From NCBI GenBank assembly GCA_949128115.1, contig OX421962.1, positions 11,979,262 through 12,043,261 on the forward strand: 64,000 bases of DNA, given 5' to 3'. How positions within the stretch are numbered: position 1 is the first letter of the stretch; each line of letters opens with the position of its first letter. Under the pieces are notes generated by a model. The model saw only the letters and a program-made list of their open reading frames with translations. It was not told the origin of the DNA and ran no database searches. The stretch is from Anaspis maculata. Its lineage: Eukaryota > Arthropoda > Insecta > Coleoptera > Scraptiidae. The position numbers were made by a program, and so were the translations under genes. This document shows positions 62,070 through 64,000 of the stretch, piece after piece.

Positions 62070-64000
62070 CAACTCCAAAAGTGGTGACGGATCGTTTCAA
62101 AAGTCACGTGGGTTGAAGCCTGAAGTCACGTGGGTTTAAACCTGAACTTTTTGGATAACAATTGTGTCTTAAGTTTTTTTATATTTGTGTTCGTCAGATG
62201 TTGCGTTTGAAACAAGTAGCTGCCAACTCAAAAAGTGATGACCGATCGTTTTTAAAGTCACGTGAGTTGATGTTTTAAGTCACGTGGGTTGGAGCTTGCA
62301 GTCACGTGGGTTGAAACATGAACTTTTTGGATAACAATTGTATCTTTTTTTCTATATTTGTGTTCGTTTGACGGATGTTGCGTTTGGAACAAGTAGCTGC
62401 CAACTCCTAAAGTGGTGACGGATCGCTTCAAAAGTCACGTGGTTTGAAGCCTGGAGTCCCGTGGGTTGAAGCCTGAAGTCACGTGGGTTGAAACCTGAAC
62501 TTTTTGGATAACAATTGTGTCTTTAGTTTTTTGAAATTTGTGTTCGTTCATCAGTTGTTGCGTTTGGAACAAGTAGCTGCCAACTTCAAAAGTGGTGACC
62601 GATCGATTTCAAAGTCACGTGGGTTGAAGCCTGAAGTCACGTGGGTTGAAGCCTTGAGGCACGTGGGTTGGAGCCTGAAGTCACGTGGGTTAAAACCTGA
62701 AATTTTTAGATATCAATTGTGTCTTTTTTTTTTGAAATTTGTGTTCGTTCATCAGTTGTTGCGTTTGGAACAAGTAGCTGCCAACTTCAAAAGTGGTGAC
62801 TGATCGTTTTCAAAGTCACGTGAGTTGAAGCCTGAAGTCACGTGGGTTGGAGCCTGAAGTCACGTGGGTTGAGACCTGAACTTTTTGGATAACAATTGTG
62901 TCTTTTTTTTTTGATATTTGTGTTCGTTTGACGGATGTTGCGTTTGGAACAAGTAGCTGCCAACTCAAAAAGTGGTGACCGATGGTTTTTAAGTCACGTG
63001 GGTTGAAGTTTGAAGTCACGTGGGTTGGAGCCTGAAGTCACGTGGGTTCAAACCTGAACTTTTTGGATAACAATTGTGTCTTTTTTTTTGATATTTGTGT
63101 TCGTTCGTCGGATGTCGCGTTTGGAACAAGTTGCTGCCAACTCCAAAAGTGGTGACGGATTGTTTTTAAAGTCACGTGGGTTGAAGCCTGGAGTCACGTG
63201 GGTTGAAGCCTGGAGTCACGTGGGTTTGAACCTGAACTTTTTGGATATAAATTGTGTCTTTTTTTTTATATTTGTGTTCGTTCGTCAGATGTTGCGTTTG
63301 GAACAAGTAGCTGCCAACTTCGAAAGTGGTGACCGATCGTTTTCAATGTCACGTGAGTTGAAGCCTGAAGTCACGTGGGTTGAAGCCTAAAGTCACGTGG
63401 GTTAAAACCTGAAATTTTTTGATAACAATTGTGTCTTTTTTTTTGAAATTTGTGTTCGTTCATCAGTTGTTGCGTTTGGAACAAGTAGCTGCCAACTTCA
63501 AAGGTGGTGACCGATCGATTTCAAAGTCACGTGGGTTGAAGCCTGAAGTCACGTGGGTTGAAGCCTTGAGGCACGTGGGTTGGAGCCTGAAGTCACGTGG
63601 GTTAAAACCTGAAATTTTTAGATAACAATTGTGTCTTTTTTTTTTTTGAAATTTGTGTTCGTTCATCAGTTGTTGCGTTTGGAACAAGTAGCTGCCAACT
63701 CCAAAAGTGGTGACGGATCGTTTCAAAAGTCACGTGGGTTGAAGCCTGAAGTCACGTGGGTTTAAACCTGAACTTTTTGGATAACAATTGTGTCTTAAGT
63801 TTTTTTATATTTGTGTTCGTCAGATGTTGCGTTTGAAACAAGTAGCTGCCAACTCAAAAAGTGATGACCGATCGTTTTTAAAGTCACGTGAGTTGATGTT
63901 TTAAGTCACGTGGGTTGGAGCTTGCAGTCACGTGGGTTGAAACATGAACTTTTTGGATAACAATTGTATCTTTTTTTCTATATTTGTGTTCGTTTGACGG
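62070..64000 (+). repeat. 1,626-bp tandem duplication entering its second copy at the window end
   Basis: The order seen from about 62,070 (GACGGATCG unit, TTAAG unit, GTGAGTTGATGTTTTAAG unit, ATTGTATC unit) starts again near 63,690. The AAG of TTAAGTTTT lies at 62171 and 63797. The match runs to the last base of the window, so the array continues beyond it. Confidence 0.8.

Larger units (their letters stand above)
6117..64000 (+). repeat. Satellite array: about 112-bp spacer plus n x 22-bp E-box sub-repeats
   Basis: About 57.9 kb of head-to-tail repeat in one orientation. I found no other insertion in it. A unit holds, in order, CTTTTTGGATAACAATTGTG, a T run, ATATTTGTGTTCG, a CAGATG/CAGTTG/CGGATG variant, the near-invariant GTTTGGAACAAGTAGCTGCC, AACTTCAAAAGTGG, a GACCGATCG variant, and 2-6 sub-repeats of GTCACGTGGGTTGAAGCCTG plus AA. 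Lengths follow 112 + 22n. The first unit starts mid-monomer against the LINE tail, and the last runs off the window. About 300 units are estimated from length, not counted. A non-coding role (heterochromatin, centromere or scaffold) is inferred. Confidence 0.97.

Noticed and set aside
7643..63726. Many open frames of 60-106 codons on both strands through the array
   Set aside because: They are the monomer read in different frames. The 22-bp unit is not a multiple of three, frames change with sub-repeat number, most lack a proper start, and both strands are equally open. No domain is present.
6117..64000. CRISPR array (22-bp direct repeats)
   Set aside because: The 22-bp units are contiguous without unique spacers, and the larger spacer is itself a conserved repeat. 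The context is eukaryotic.
6117..64000. Telomeric repeat because of GGGTT motifs
   Set aside because: GGGTT occurs once per 22-bp unit inside a longer sequence. It is not a short TTAGG-like tandem.

Overview
This is animal (probably arthropod) nuclear DNA, not bacterial. No host gene can be supported. The clues are a non-LTR retrotransposon of the CR1/Jockey group with a PHD-finger ORF1, a (CA)n microsatellite, and about 58 kb of satellite DNA. The taxon is inferred from the retrotransposon style and is not proven.

Layout: (1) 1-1150 is non-satellite flank without a convincing gene; it holds a (CA)n tract and a small stem-loop. (2) About 1151-5924 is a near full-length LINE on the minus strand. 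ORF1 (PHD finger, coiled coil, zinc knuckles) starts at 5485 and is interrupted by two in-frame stops. ORF2 (APE endonuclease plus reverse transcriptase) is open down to 1418. ORF1 and ORF2 lie in one frame separated by a single TAG whose context, TAG CAA TCA, fits the UAG-CARYYA readthrough motif. ORF2 has no ATG ahead of its endonuclease domain. The 3' UTR has an AATAAA signal and a (TTTA)n tail. (3) 5948-6118 is a second, severely 5'-truncated copy of the same family on the plus strand. Its tail fuses directly to a satellite monomer, so this is the array edge. (4) From 6117 to the window end (about 57.9 kb) everything read is one satellite family in one orientation.

The satellite is a nested repeat. 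Each monomer is a spacer of about 112 bp followed by a variable number of 22-bp sub-repeats, each carrying the E-box palindrome CACGTG. Monomer lengths therefore step as 112 + 22n (156, 178, 200, 222 and so on). At roughly 300 monomers the array should hold on the order of 900 E-boxes, mostly in the context GTCACGTGGG. The spacing of 22 bp is close to two helical turns.

Above the monomer level the array is a mosaic of duplications. These include a 3,023-bp tandem duplication (about 12.8-18.75 kb), a 13.02-kb duplication (about 22.7-47.06 kb), an 891/913-bp one (49.85-51.66 kb), a 2,201-bp one (55.64-60.04 kb), an 8,623-bp offset repeat, and a 1,626-bp one entering its second copy at the window end. 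Where duplicate copies differ in length, the differences checked are usually one 22-bp sub-repeat or one monomer, as expected of unequal exchange or slippage. The short open frames inside the array are by-products of the repeat and are not reported as genes.
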